The translations under genes were made by a program, and so were the position numbers. Below the pieces are notes generated by a model that was not told the DNA's origin, made no database searches, and saw nothing but the letters and a program-made list of their open reading frames with translations. From positions 1-34,675 of the forward strand of contig JABDDJ010000025.1 in NCBI GenBank assembly GCA_013287645.1: 34,675 nt of DNA, written 5' to 3'. Numbering within the stretch: the stretch's first letter is position 1; every line of letters begins with the position of its first letter. This document shows positions 8,206-15,113 of this stretch, one piece after another. The DNA comes from Chlamydiota bacterium (GTDB lineage Bacteria > Chlamydiota > Chlamydiia > Chlamydiales > JABDDJ01).

Positions 8206-8213
8206 GGTTGATC

Positions 8214-9647
8214 ATGCGGTTTATAGGAAGAAAAGAAGAACTGAATGCACTTAAAGGTTTGTTAAGTAGGCGATCAGCAAGTTTGATTGTCATTAAAGGG
8301 CGACGTCGAATTGGCAAAAGTCGTTTATTAGAAGAATTCTCTCATCTTATTCCAAAATCCTACGTTTTTTCGGGCCTTCTTCCTGCAGAACCAACTACAG
8401 CACAGTCTCAAAGAGATGAATTTGCAGGACAGTTGGCAAGGCAGATACATCAAGCGAATTTTAAAAAGGATGATTGGAGCGATTTGTTTTGGGAGCTATC
8501 AAAGTTCACTGGGAAAGGTCCTGTTTTAATCATTTTGGATGAAATTTCTTGGATGGGGTCAAAAGATCCAGATTTTCTGGGTAAGTTAAAAAACGGGTGG
8601 GATTTATACTTTAAAAAAAATGACCAACTCATTTTGGCGATTTGCGGCTCTGCTACAGCCTGGATAGAAAAAAATATATTGAGCAGTACAGGATTTTTAG
8701 GACGGGAATCACTCTCCTTAACTTTAGATGAACTTCCTCTTTCCGACTGTGCAAAGTTTTGGAATTCTGAAAACAATAAGATCTCCTCCCATGAAAAATT
8801 ACAGCTTCTTGCAGTGACTGGAGGGATTCCAAGATACCTGGAACAAATTAACCCTGTCCTAACAGCAGAGGAAAATATTAGGCATTTATGTTTTAATAAG
8901 TCGGGAATATTATTTAATGAGTTTGAAAAAATATTTTCCGATCTGTTCTCTTCAAGAAATATTTTATACAAAAAAATTGTTCAATGTTTAATCGAAGGAA
9001 TAGCCGACCAACAGACCATATGTAAGAAAATAGGTCTTAAGATGAGCGGAGATATTTCCGATTATTTAGATGATCTTATTAAATCAGGCTTTATATCCAG
9101 GGATTTTACATGGAATATCAAGGATGGAAAACTCTCCAATTTAAGCCATTATCGCCTCAGAGACAACTACTCCCGGTTTTATTTAAAATATATTCTTCCC
9201 AATCGGCTTAAAATCGAATCGGGGGATATGGCAAAGGCTTCTTTGACTCTATTAAGGGGGTGGAATACCATCATGGGACTCCAGGTGGAAAATCTGGTAT
9301 TAAGCAATCGACATTTAATAAAACAAGCTCTACGGATCAATCCAGGAGATATTGTTTGCGACAATCCCTTTTTTCAAAGGAAAAATACGAAACAAAAAGG
9401 CTGTCAAATTGATTATCTGATTCAAACACAGCATAATACCATTTATATTTGTGAAATTAGATATTCCAAAAATGAAATTAGTAGTCAGATTATTGATGAG
9501 ATGGAGGAAAAAATTCATCATTTGTCAGTTCACAAAGGATTTTCTTATCGTACAGTACTCATTCACGTGAATGGGATCAGCGAGTCTTTGGAAGAAAGCC
9601 GCTATTTTTCCTACGTCATCGATCTTGGGGATTTTTTAAAAGGTTGA
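8214..9647 (+). CDS. AAA+ ATPase with DUF234-like nuclease-fold C-terminus
   Basis: A 477-residue protein of the ATPase_2/DUF234 type (COG1672-like). The N-terminus FIGRKEEL leads to Walker A GRRRIGKS at 29-36, and Walker B LIILDE ends at Asp109-Glu110. A winged-helix-like middle (about 255-320) precedes a C-terminal QIDYLI...YICEIRYSK segment. This resembles the PD-(D/E)xK core, with Asp400, Glu414 and Arg416 in place of the usual Lys. Start ATG 8214 is preferred to TTG 8208 because GAGG lies at 8203-8206. The gene is oriented against the respiratory genes, ends seven bases from the cytochrome b stop, and is flanked by a 55-bp direct repeat. This suggests recent arrival as a unit with its hairpins. 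The family's biochemical role is not settled; a defence or mobile-element role is speculative. Confidence 0.88.
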   Translation: MRFIGRKEELNALKGLLSRRSASLIVIKGRRRIGKSRLLEEFSHLIPKSYVFSGLLPAEPTTAQSQRDEFAGQLARQIHQANFKKDDWSDLFWELSKFTGKGPVLIILDEISWMGSKDPDFLGKLKNGWDLYFKKNDQLILAICGSATAWIEKNILSSTGFLGRESLSLTLDELPLSDCAKFWNSENNKISSHEKLQLLAVTGGIPRYLEQINPVLTAEENIRHLCFNKSGILFNEFEKIFSDLFSSRNILYKKIVQCLIEGIADQQTICKKIGLKMSGDISDYLDDLIKSGFISRDFTWNIKDGKLSNLSHYRLRDNYSRFYLKYILPNRLKIESGDMAKASLTLLRGWNTIMGLQVENLVLSNRHLIKQALRINPGDIVCDNPFFQRKNTKQKGCQIDYLIQTQHNTIYICEIRYSKNEISSQIIDEMEEKIHHLSVHKGFSYRTVLIHVNGISESLEESRYFSYVIDLGDFLKG

Positions 9648-9653
9648 GCATTT

Positions 9654-9708
9654 TTTAGTGCCTGGCGAAGTTTTCTGTCCAGGGCCAGATCCATCCCCAG
9701 TTTGCTCC
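9654..9708. repeat. Right copy of the 55-bp direct repeat (within the cytochrome b gene)
   Basis: This matches 7781-7835 at 53 of 55 positions, in the same orientation. The repeat unit including the ATPase is 1873 bp (7781-9653). This copy forms the functional 3' end of the cytochrome b gene. Confidence 0.9.
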
Positions 9709-10980
9709 TCTAAAGAATGTCCCAATAATGATTAGGACTGCTTGTGAAGTCATAAAGGCTGTGTATAAAAATATGGCCAGATATCTGCTCTTATGAAACC
9801 AAACGCCCTCTCCTTTCGGATTACGGTCCAAATAGGGGATGGCCATTAATCCTAAAATAATCATCAAAGGGATGGCTACACCGCCCCAAAAAGCATTGTA
9901 GGCCACCATCTCCTGCAGTCCTAAGAAGTACCAAGGCGCTTTAGATGGATTTTGTGGCTTACTAGGGTTTGCAGGCTCTTCCAGAGGAGCATTAATAAAG
10001 GAAAGGCCCATGACAAGTGCAGTTGTCAACAGAAAGCAAAGTAGTTCAGCACGCAGTAAATGCGGCCAGGTAAAAACAAAATTATAGGGTCCCTTATCCA
10101 CTGTAGGGCAAGTTCCTCTGACAAGTTCCATCAATCCATAGGTCCTCTTTACTCCTGGAGCAAAGCTCTCTTTTGTATCGGACCGTTGAACGACTCGAAT
10201 GGGATCTGGACGAAATTTATCTGGTGGACGCGAGAGGCCTCCATCTTTGCGTATACGCCAAAAATGGACACCGATTAATGTGCCGGCGATTAGTGGTAAG
10301 AAAGCAACATGCAAAACATAAAAACGAATGAGGGCATCTTGGCCTACATTTGTGGAAGCCAGAAGCATAACCCTATTCACATTATATTCAAAGCCGGGAA
10401 GATTGGGTGCATATCCAGCGATATTAGTTCCTACTGTAATCGCCCAAAAGGCAAGCTGATCCCAAGGTAACAAGTACCCTGTAAATGACAGGACTAAGGT
10501 CAGTACCATCAACATGACACCTACGACCCAATTGAAACGCCGCATGCCTTTGTAAGAGCCTGTGTAGAAGACTCTGGACATATGCAAGAATACAAAAAGC
10601 ACCATCATATGTGCGGCCCAGCGGTGCATATTTCTGTACATCATCGCAAAAGGAGTGGTGTCTTGCCAGTCTTTCATGATGTCGTAGGCGCGGTCTTCGG
10701 CAGGAATGTAGTAAAACATTAGAATCACGCCTGTAATGACAAGCAGAAAGAATAGGCTAGCTGTTATTGTGCCTAACCCTAGAGTGTAGAAAGGGTCTAA
10801 GGAGTGTTTGTGGCATTTGACGGGGTGAAAATGTAAAAAGAAATTTTTAAACACTATCTCAGAGCGATCCACATCATTATTGGGATAATTATGGCGGAAT
10901 ATCGACCTGACTACCAACGAAGGCAGGTTTGCAATATACTCTCCCCACGTCTCTCTCTGTTTTCCTGGAAATACAGCCAT
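9655..10980 (-). CDS. petB: Cytochrome b of a Rieske/cytochrome b complex, full-length fused form
   Basis: A 441-residue quinol-oxidising subunit with both the cytochrome b6-like N-terminal half and a subunit-IV-like C-terminal half. Heme ligands are His119 and His133 in HRWAAH...LHMSR, and His224 and His239 in VLHVAF...GVHFWR. The second pair has 14 intervening residues, as in b6f-type proteins. TGYLLPWDQ (168-175) and APWY (348-351, equivalent to PEWY) mark the quinol site. FYTLGL stands where b6 proteins have FYCLGG, so the Cys for an extra covalent heme is absent. It follows the Rieske gene by ten bases. Downstream the operon is interrupted by the convergent ATPase gene. Some annotators would call it petB/qcrB; the family is certain, the subtype is inferred. 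Confidence 0.93.
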   Translation of the reverse strand: MAVFPGKQRETWGEYIANLPSLVVRSIFRHNYPNNDVDRSEIVFKNFFLHFHPVKCHKHSLDPFYTLGLGTITASLFFLLVITGVILMFYYIPAEDRAYDIMKDWQDTTPFAMMYRNMHRWAAHMMVLFVFLHMSRVFYTGSYKGMRRFNWVVGVMLMVLTLVLSFTGYLLPWDQLAFWAITVGTNIAGYAPNLPGFEYNVNRVMLLASTNVGQDALIRFYVLHVAFLPLIAGTLIGVHFWRIRKDGGLSRPPDKFRPDPIRVVQRSDTKESFAPGVKRTYGLMELVRGTCPTVDKGPYNFVFTWPHLLRAELLCFLLTTALVMGLSFINAPLEEPANPSKPQNPSKAPWYFLGLQEMVAYNAFWGGVAIPLMIILGLMAIPYLDRNPKGEGVWFHKSRYLAIFLYTAFMTSQAVLIIIGTFFRGANWGWIWPWTENFARH

Positions 10981-10990
10981 TATTTTAAAC

Positions 10991-11503
10991 CTAGGTCATG
11001 ACGGAAAACCATGCGGCATTCCAGTCGAGTGTTGTTTTATTCTTATCAACGAGTAATTCGCCCGATGCCCCTAATGAGACTAAAAAATAGACAAGCGGAA
11101 GTGGCGCCGGACCGCCTGTGTTGCGTCCATGTTGATCATACGTTGAGCCATGGCAGGGACAGGCATATCCAGTTGAAACCATATTGACAGTGCATCCTAA
11201 ATGAGTGCAAACAGCAGTTTGAACACGCACTTTACCTGCTTGTGTCTCGATATAGACTTTTTGTAGTGGCGAAAAGACCTTTCCTTCTCTGCTTAACACC
11301 TCATCAGGCCTGCCGATTGAAAACACACTGGGTGGAATCTTCATCGCATTGGGATAAAGAAACCCTAAAAAAGAAGCGTTAAATACCCCTGTAGCTCCAA
11401 TGAGGCAAGCTCCAACACCCATTAAGGCTAAAAAGGACCTACGTGAAATAGCAGGATCTTTATCGTCGGGATCGACATTTAAGGAGTTACGGTACTTTGG
11501 CAT
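10991..11503 (-). CDS. petA: Rieske [2Fe-2S] iron-sulfur protein
   Basis: A 170-residue electron acceptor from quinol at the cytochrome b subunit. A twin-arginine motif SRRSFLAL (20-27) precedes a hydrophobic anchor (about 26-50), which fits Tat export as for other Rieske proteins. Cluster motifs are CTHLGC (Cys99, His101, Cys104) and CPCHGS (Cys115, Cys117, His118). The ligands are Cys99/His101/Cys115/His118, and Cys104/Cys117 are the disulfide pair. It starts six bases after the CcoS stop and precedes cytochrome b. No cytochrome c1 or f gene follows, so the heptaheme cytochrome is the likely downstream acceptor. Confidence 0.95.
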   Translation of the reverse strand: MPKYRNSLNVDPDDKDPAISRRSFLALMGVGACLIGATGVFNASFLGFLYPNAMKIPPSVFSIGRPDEVLSREGKVFSPLQKVYIETQAGKVRVQTAVCTHLGCTVNMVSTGYACPCHGSTYDQHGRNTGGPAPLPLVYFLVSLGASGELLVDKNKTTLDWNAAWFSVMT

Positions 11504-11509
11504 AATGTG

Positions 11510-11665
11510 TCATTTGTCTTTAGAGTTTTCAGTCAATTCTTCGTCTCGAAATAGGATATATTTTGCCTCTTCCTGATCTTCAAACTGTCCTTTCATATGG
11601 TAGTATACATAAACAGTTATCCCAAAAAGCGCCATCACTATCGAAAGGGTTAGCATCCAAAGCAT
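11510..11665 (-). CDS. ccoS: CcoS-like cbb3 oxidase maturation protein
   Basis: A 51-residue frame: one membrane helix (MLTLSIVMALFGITVYVYY, about 4-22) followed by MKGQFEDQEEAKYILFRDEE. The helix followed by (S/K)GQF(D/E)D...ILFxD is the hallmark of CcoS, needed in other bacteria for cofactor insertion into cbb3 oxidase. It begins one base after the stop of the ferredoxin-like continuation upstream and ends six bases before the Rieske start. Finding it here ties the Rieske/cytochrome b genes and the cbb3 genes into one functional cluster even though the ATPase now interrupts them. Confidence 0.85.
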   Translation of the reverse strand: MLWMLTLSIVMALFGITVYVYYHMKGQFEDQEEAKYILFRDEELTENSKDK

Positions 11666-11666
11666 A

Positions 11667-11849
11667 CTACCCCACCCACCGATAAGAATAGTTCATCGTG
11701 TCCATAGTCACTGCTTGCGTGGGGCATTTTTCTGCACATAATCCGCAACGTATGCAAAGATCTTCATCCTTAAGCATTGCTGAGCCCATAGTATGGAGTT
11801 CATCGTCACTCATCGCTGCTGAATCCACGCCATAAAAATTATCGACAGC
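11667..11849 (-). pseudogene. In-frame continuation of the GltD-like oxidoreductase: second ferredoxin motif
   Basis: Directly after the TAA at 11850-11852 the same frame stays open for 60 more codons. They encode AVDNFYGVDSAAMSDDEL, then LCIRCGLCAEKCPTQAV, and end at TAG (11667-11669). CxxCxxCxxxCP is the partner of the first motif left at the end of the upstream protein. Together they would make a standard 2[4Fe-4S] ferredoxin domain. It could be a piece cut off by a nonsense mutation (a CAA to TAA change would suffice). It could also be translated alone from the internal ATG at 11813 as a 48-residue protein, or be expressed by readthrough. A sequencing error at the stop is also possible. 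Confidence 0.8.
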
Positions 11850-13505
11850 TTATCGCATTAATGCCTCTCCATAATCGAGATTCAATTTTTCAATGGGAAC
11901 AAGCTTAAGGCAGTTTGTTGGGCATACATCGACACATCCATTGCACTTAATGCATAATGCTCCATCAAAAACAGGACTGACATGGCATTGTAAGCAACGC
12001 ACAGACTGCTGATGCGCCTCTTCATCGGTATAATTATTCTCTACCATGTTTTCGTTATGCACCCTTTCTGCTGCAGGCTGCATCGAGGGTAGTGCCCATT
12101 TAGTCTTTAAGTAAGTTTTGTCTCGAATAGGCGATAACTCTGTAAACTCTCCGGCAAACTCTTGATAGGGTTTAGCACCTCTTAAATCGGTATCAATGGT
12201 GCGTGCTGCTTCTTGGCCATGGCGTATGGCGGTAATAAATAGAGCTGCCCCAAAGCCTGCATCGCCTCCTGAATAAACTTTAGGTACCGAAGTACGCCCG
12301 GTCCCGCGTTCTGTTTTAATAATTCCTCGATCAATCACTAACTGATCTTTCTTCTTCCATCCATTTAGAAATGTCGTATCCATCGCCTGTCCAATAGCGA
12401 GTGCGACCGTATTACATGGAATCACAAACTGCGTGTCTGGAATCATCTGTGGTGCAAAGCGTCCATTATGATCAAACAGCGTTGAAATCCTCTGCACGCG
12501 CATTCCGCATACTTTGCCATCACTATCTCTCTCCACTGCAATAGGAGCTAGACGATTTTGGATAACAATTCCCTCTTCTAAGCCATCCTCAATCTCAAAC
12601 TCATCTGCTGTCTGCTCGTCGCGGGATTCCAAGCAGATCATGGTTACTTTTGAAGCGCCATTTCTACGTGAAGTACGGGCCACATCAAAGGCGACGTTAC
12701 CTCCTCCAACAACAATAAGATCGTCTCCAATCTTCCACTTCTCTTCTGCGCAACGGACTCTTAAATACTCGATTCCTCTTATAATATCCGGGCCATCTGC
12801 ACCCGGTATTGGCAGATCGCGGCTCTTCCATAATCCTACGCCAATAAAAATAGCATCATACTTCTCATCTAACTCATTTAAGGTAATATCCCTGCCCACT
12901 TTCATATTATAGTAAATCTTCGCTCCTAGATACTCGATCGCATGGATCTCATTAAAGGCAATGTCATTCTTTAAGCGATAGGTAGGGACTCCATACGTCA
13001 ACATTCCACCTGGAACGCGCATCATCTCATACACATCGACCGCATATCCAAGTCGCAAAAGATCATGGGCACATGTCAACGAGGCTACTCCAGCCCCAAT
13101 ACACGCCACCTTCAGCCCATTGGGCTCAGGATGCACCGATCCGCGCGCATAACTCATTTCAAGGGATCTAATATGCGCCTCACGGCCAAAACCAAACCAC
13201 TCGTCTAAATACCTCTTCTGGGCTCTTATCGTTAAAGTTTTATCAACGCGATCTCGTCGGCATGTCGATTCGCAAGGTGCTCCACAAATAACTCCACAAA
13301 TTGATGCAAAGGGATTTGGTCCGCGGGCAATCTTATATCCCTCCAGCAGATTTCCGGCATGCAAAGCGATCATATATCCGCGGGGATCTGTATTGACTGG
13401 ACAGCCATCTCGACAATCGATCTGGCGTATAAAATAGTCCAAATCTGGGATGACTACGTCGTAGAGCTCTTTATAAAGCGGTAAATGTTCTTCATCACTT
13501 GACAT
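11850..13505 (-). CDS. GltD-like FAD/NAD(P)-dependent oxidoreductase with Fe-S motifs (truncated C-terminus)
   Basis: A 551-residue flavoprotein of the glutamate-synthase-small-subunit fold. The N-terminal Cys cluster runs from Cys31 and Cys35 to CGVICGAPCESTC (about 70-82), as in GltD-type [4Fe-4S] domains. FAD binding is GAGVAS (137-142) and the NAD(P) site is VVGGGNVAFD near residue 285. The tail CIKCNGCVDVCP is the first half of a 2[4Fe-4S] ferredoxin, whose second half lies after an in-frame TAA. ATG 13505 is chosen because GGAG precedes it by ten bases; an upstream TTG at 13526 is less likely. No large glutamate synthase subunit gene is adjacent. As first gene of the Rieske/cytochrome b cluster it more likely feeds or exchanges electrons there; substrate is unknown. 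Confidence 0.85.
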   Translation of the reverse strand: MSSDEEHLPLYKELYDVVIPDLDYFIRQIDCRDGCPVNTDPRGYMIALHAGNLLEGYKIARGPNPFASICGVICGAPCESTCRRDRVDKTLTIRAQKRYLDEWFGFGREAHIRSLEMSYARGSVHPEPNGLKVACIGAGVASLTCAHDLLRLGYAVDVYEMMRVPGGMLTYGVPTYRLKNDIAFNEIHAIEYLGAKIYYNMKVGRDITLNELDEKYDAIFIGVGLWKSRDLPIPGADGPDIIRGIEYLRVRCAEEKWKIGDDLIVVGGGNVAFDVARTSRRNGASKVTMICLESRDEQTADEFEIEDGLEEGIVIQNRLAPIAVERDSDGKVCGMRVQRISTLFDHNGRFAPQMIPDTQFVIPCNTVALAIGQAMDTTFLNGWKKKDQLVIDRGIIKTERGTGRTSVPKVYSGGDAGFGAALFITAIRHGQEAARTIDTDLRGAKPYQEFAGEFTELSPIRDKTYLKTKWALPSMQPAAERVHNENMVENNYTDEEAHQQSVRCLQCHVSPVFDGALCIKCNGCVDVCPTNCLKLVPIEKLNLDYGEALMR

Positions 13506-13559
13506 ATCTAGATATCTCCGTGTCAAGGATAAACTTTAAATTTACCCCGTTTTAAAAGC

Positions 13560-13594
13560 AAAAAAAAACCTGTCCTCCTTTACAGAAGGACAGG
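13560..13594 (-). terminator. Rho-independent terminator of the collagen-like gene
   Basis: On the minus strand CCTGTCCT pairs with AGGACAGG (8 bp, 10-base loop, 13569-13594) and is followed by nine T residues (13560-13568). It sits 26 bases after the collagen-like stop and separates that gene from the respiratory cluster. Confidence 0.9.
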
Positions 13595-13619
13595 CTATAT
13601 TCAGTAACTAAACTGATTC

Positions 13620-14816
13620 TTAGTTGAGATCAAAATCAAACGCTACTTGCTCTCCAGCGCCACGAACGAGCGAATGTGGAGCAAAGTGCTGGACAGTGCT
13701 GTTATCAGCTGTGCTGATCTCAACGCTACCCAATGTTGATCCTTCACCTTCTTGATCTTCTGACATGAAGATCACTTGATATCCGCCTACCAAACTCTTT
13801 GGAGCGGTAAAGGTGACTGTCTCTGATTGCGTACCCATTGGACTTACACGAATCGGAGATGTAGTGATAACTTGATGGTCTGGTGTGACCACAACTCCAC
13901 GCCATGTTCCAATCGTATTTTGTGCCATTACGCTATCAAATCTCAACGTAACAACTGTATCTGGTGTCTCAAAGCTAGATGCAGCTGCTGATGATGAAGA
14001 TGATGATGCACCCGCTGCGCCAGGAGCGCCAGGAGCACCAGCAGGTCCAGCAGGGCCAGCTACGCCAGCAGGTCCAGCTGCTCCAGCGGCGCCAGAAGCA
14101 CCAGGAGCACCAGTTGCACCAGCGGATCCAGCAGGTCCAGAAGCTCCAGTAGAGCCAGCTGCACCAGCAACGCCAGGAGAACCAGCAGGTCCAGCAGGTC
14201 CAGCAGCACCAGGAGCACCTGTACCACCGTTAACGCCGTTTACACCGTCTGTTCCGTTAGCTCCGTTAACTCCGTTAATACCAGGAGCACCTGTACCACC
14301 GTTAAGTCCATTAACGCCGTTTAGACCGTCAGCACCAGCTGTACCAGCAGGACCAGCAGGACCGGATACACCAGCAGCGCCAGGAGCGCCAGGAGCACCG
14401 TTCTGTCCGTTTAATCCAGGAGCACCAGCAGCGCCAGGAGCTCCAGCAGGACCAGCAGGACCGCCAGGGCCTGGAGGACCGGAAGGACCAGCAGGGCCGG
14501 AAGGGCCTTGAGGACCAGGATCTCCCTCCTCACCTTCACGGCCGCGACGACGACAGCATAGGCCGGCGGCAAGACCAGCAAGAGCACCGATGATGCCAGC
14601 AGCGAGATAGACTCCCCAGTCAGCGCAGCAATCTTTCTCTTTTACAATTACAGCGGGACTGCCAGTGCACTCGTCATAATTATATGCGGTAGCATTGCCG
14701 CAGCAATCACCATAGTAATTTGCATAAAGGTCACTTTCTGGAGCCCAGGAAGTAACTGTCATGCAAGCCGCTGTAAAGAGGCCAACTATTGAATGGCACT
14801 TGTACATGCGTTTCAT
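13620..14816 (-). CDS. Collagen-like surface protein with 58 Gly-X-Y triplets
   Basis: A 398-residue protein. ATG 14816 is chosen over 14849 because GGGG precedes it and it starts a signal-like sequence (MKRMYKCHSIVGLFTAACM). A Cys-rich segment (CCGNATAYNYDEC, DCCADWG) and a Gly/Ala membrane helix ending CCRRRGR follow. Then come 58 consecutive Gly-X-Y triplets from GDPGPQGPSGP to GAPGAAGAS. A Ser-rich linker and a C-terminal domain of about 110 residues (TVVTLRFDSVMAQNT to FDFDLN) end the protein; this domain is predicted beta-rich and may drive trimerisation. Triplets are of GPA, GAP, GVN and GAA type. Bacterial collagen-like proteins usually form triple helices on the cell or spore surface. 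Repeat DNA of this kind can change length by slippage. The host-interaction role is inferred. Confidence 0.88.
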   Translation of the reverse strand: MKRMYKCHSIVGLFTAACMTVTSWAPESDLYANYYGDCCGNATAYNYDECTGSPAVIVKEKDCCADWGVYLAAGIIGALAGLAAGLCCRRRGREGEEGDPGPQGPSGPAGPSGPPGPGGPAGPAGAPGAAGAPGLNGQNGAPGAPGAAGVSGPAGPAGTAGADGLNGVNGLNGGTGAPGINGVNGANGTDGVNGVNGGTGAPGAAGPAGPAGSPGVAGAAGSTGASGPAGSAGATGAPGASGAAGAAGPAGVAGPAGPAGAPGAPGAAGASSSSSSAAASSFETPDTVVTLRFDSVMAQNTIGTWRGVVVTPDHQVITTSPIRVSPMGTQSETVTFTAPKSLVGGYQVIFMSEDQEGEGSTLGSVEISTADNSTVQHFAPHSLVRGAGEQVAFDFDLN

Positions 14817-14905
14817 GTTAATACCCCAATCTTGTTTTAGGTTAGGCATACCGAGTGTCGATTCTGAGTCTTGATGACCATTCAGGACACGTGCGATAGC
14901 GGTTT

Positions 14906-14947
14906 GCTGGACCTAGCATGGTCCAGCTTAACAACGTTTCCGTTGTT
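14906..14947 (-). promoter_or_regulatory. Two adjacent hairpins in the leader of the collagen-like gene
   Basis: GCTGGACC/GGTCCAGC (14906-14913 and 14920-14927) forms a perfect 8-bp stem with a TAGCAT loop. AACAACG/CGTTGTT (14930-14936 and 14941-14947) forms a 7-bp stem with a TTTC loop. They lie 90 bases upstream of the collagen-like start and about 170 bases downstream of the permease stop. They have no U-tract, so they may be leader structure or a weak terminator. The rest of 14817-15113 is AT-rich without a gene. Confidence 0.45.
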
Positions 14948-15113
14948 TAAAGGTTCAATTCCGAACTATGTGCCAAGAAAAAATTTAAGTAAATTTTTTT
15001 TTCAAATATTTAATAGATTTAGACGTAAATTAAAGAGTATTAGCGATTTATAGAATAGAGCTCTAGAGCTAATTTTTATCTTATTAATATAAAATTAAAA
15101 AAATTCATTAAAG

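Larger units (their letters stand above)
7836..8213. other. Gene-free leader of the ATPase unit with direct and inverted repeats
   Basis: A non-coding stretch between the cytochrome b gene fragment and the ATPase start. A direct repeat of about 65 bases occurs at 7845-7915 and 8032-8098 (offset 187-188). Each copy contains AACTTTGTG followed some 15-20 bases later by a hairpin. A third related hairpin abuts the ATPase start. The stretch 7916-7980 shows AAAATG-rich sequence but no gene. I see no convincing -35/-10 pair; TATAAA at 8114-8119 is a weak candidate. Confidence 0.7.

Noticed and set aside
8450..8971. 173-residue minus-strand frame inside the ATPase gene
   Set aside because: It lies antisense to a protein with clear Walker motifs and has no recognisable features or ribosome site.
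7781..9708. The 55-bp repeats as a transposon target-site duplication
   Set aside because: They are much longer than usual target duplications, differ by two synonymous changes, and the unit has no terminal inverted repeats or transposase.
11510..11852. Frameshift between the oxidoreductase and the ferredoxin motif
   Set aside because: Codon-by-codon reading shows the two parts are in the same frame, so the break is a stop codon, not a frameshift.
13980..14510. Short repeats that could look like a CRISPR or satellite array
   Set aside because: The periodicity is that of Gly-X-Y codons (9 bases), with no constant repeat and unique spacers of CRISPR size.
13885..14511. 208-residue Pro/Ala-rich frame on the plus strand
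   Set aside because: It is the antisense image of the Gly-X-Y repeat (Gly/Pro codons read as Pro/Gly-type codons). The minus-strand gene has a signal sequence, ribosome site and terminator.
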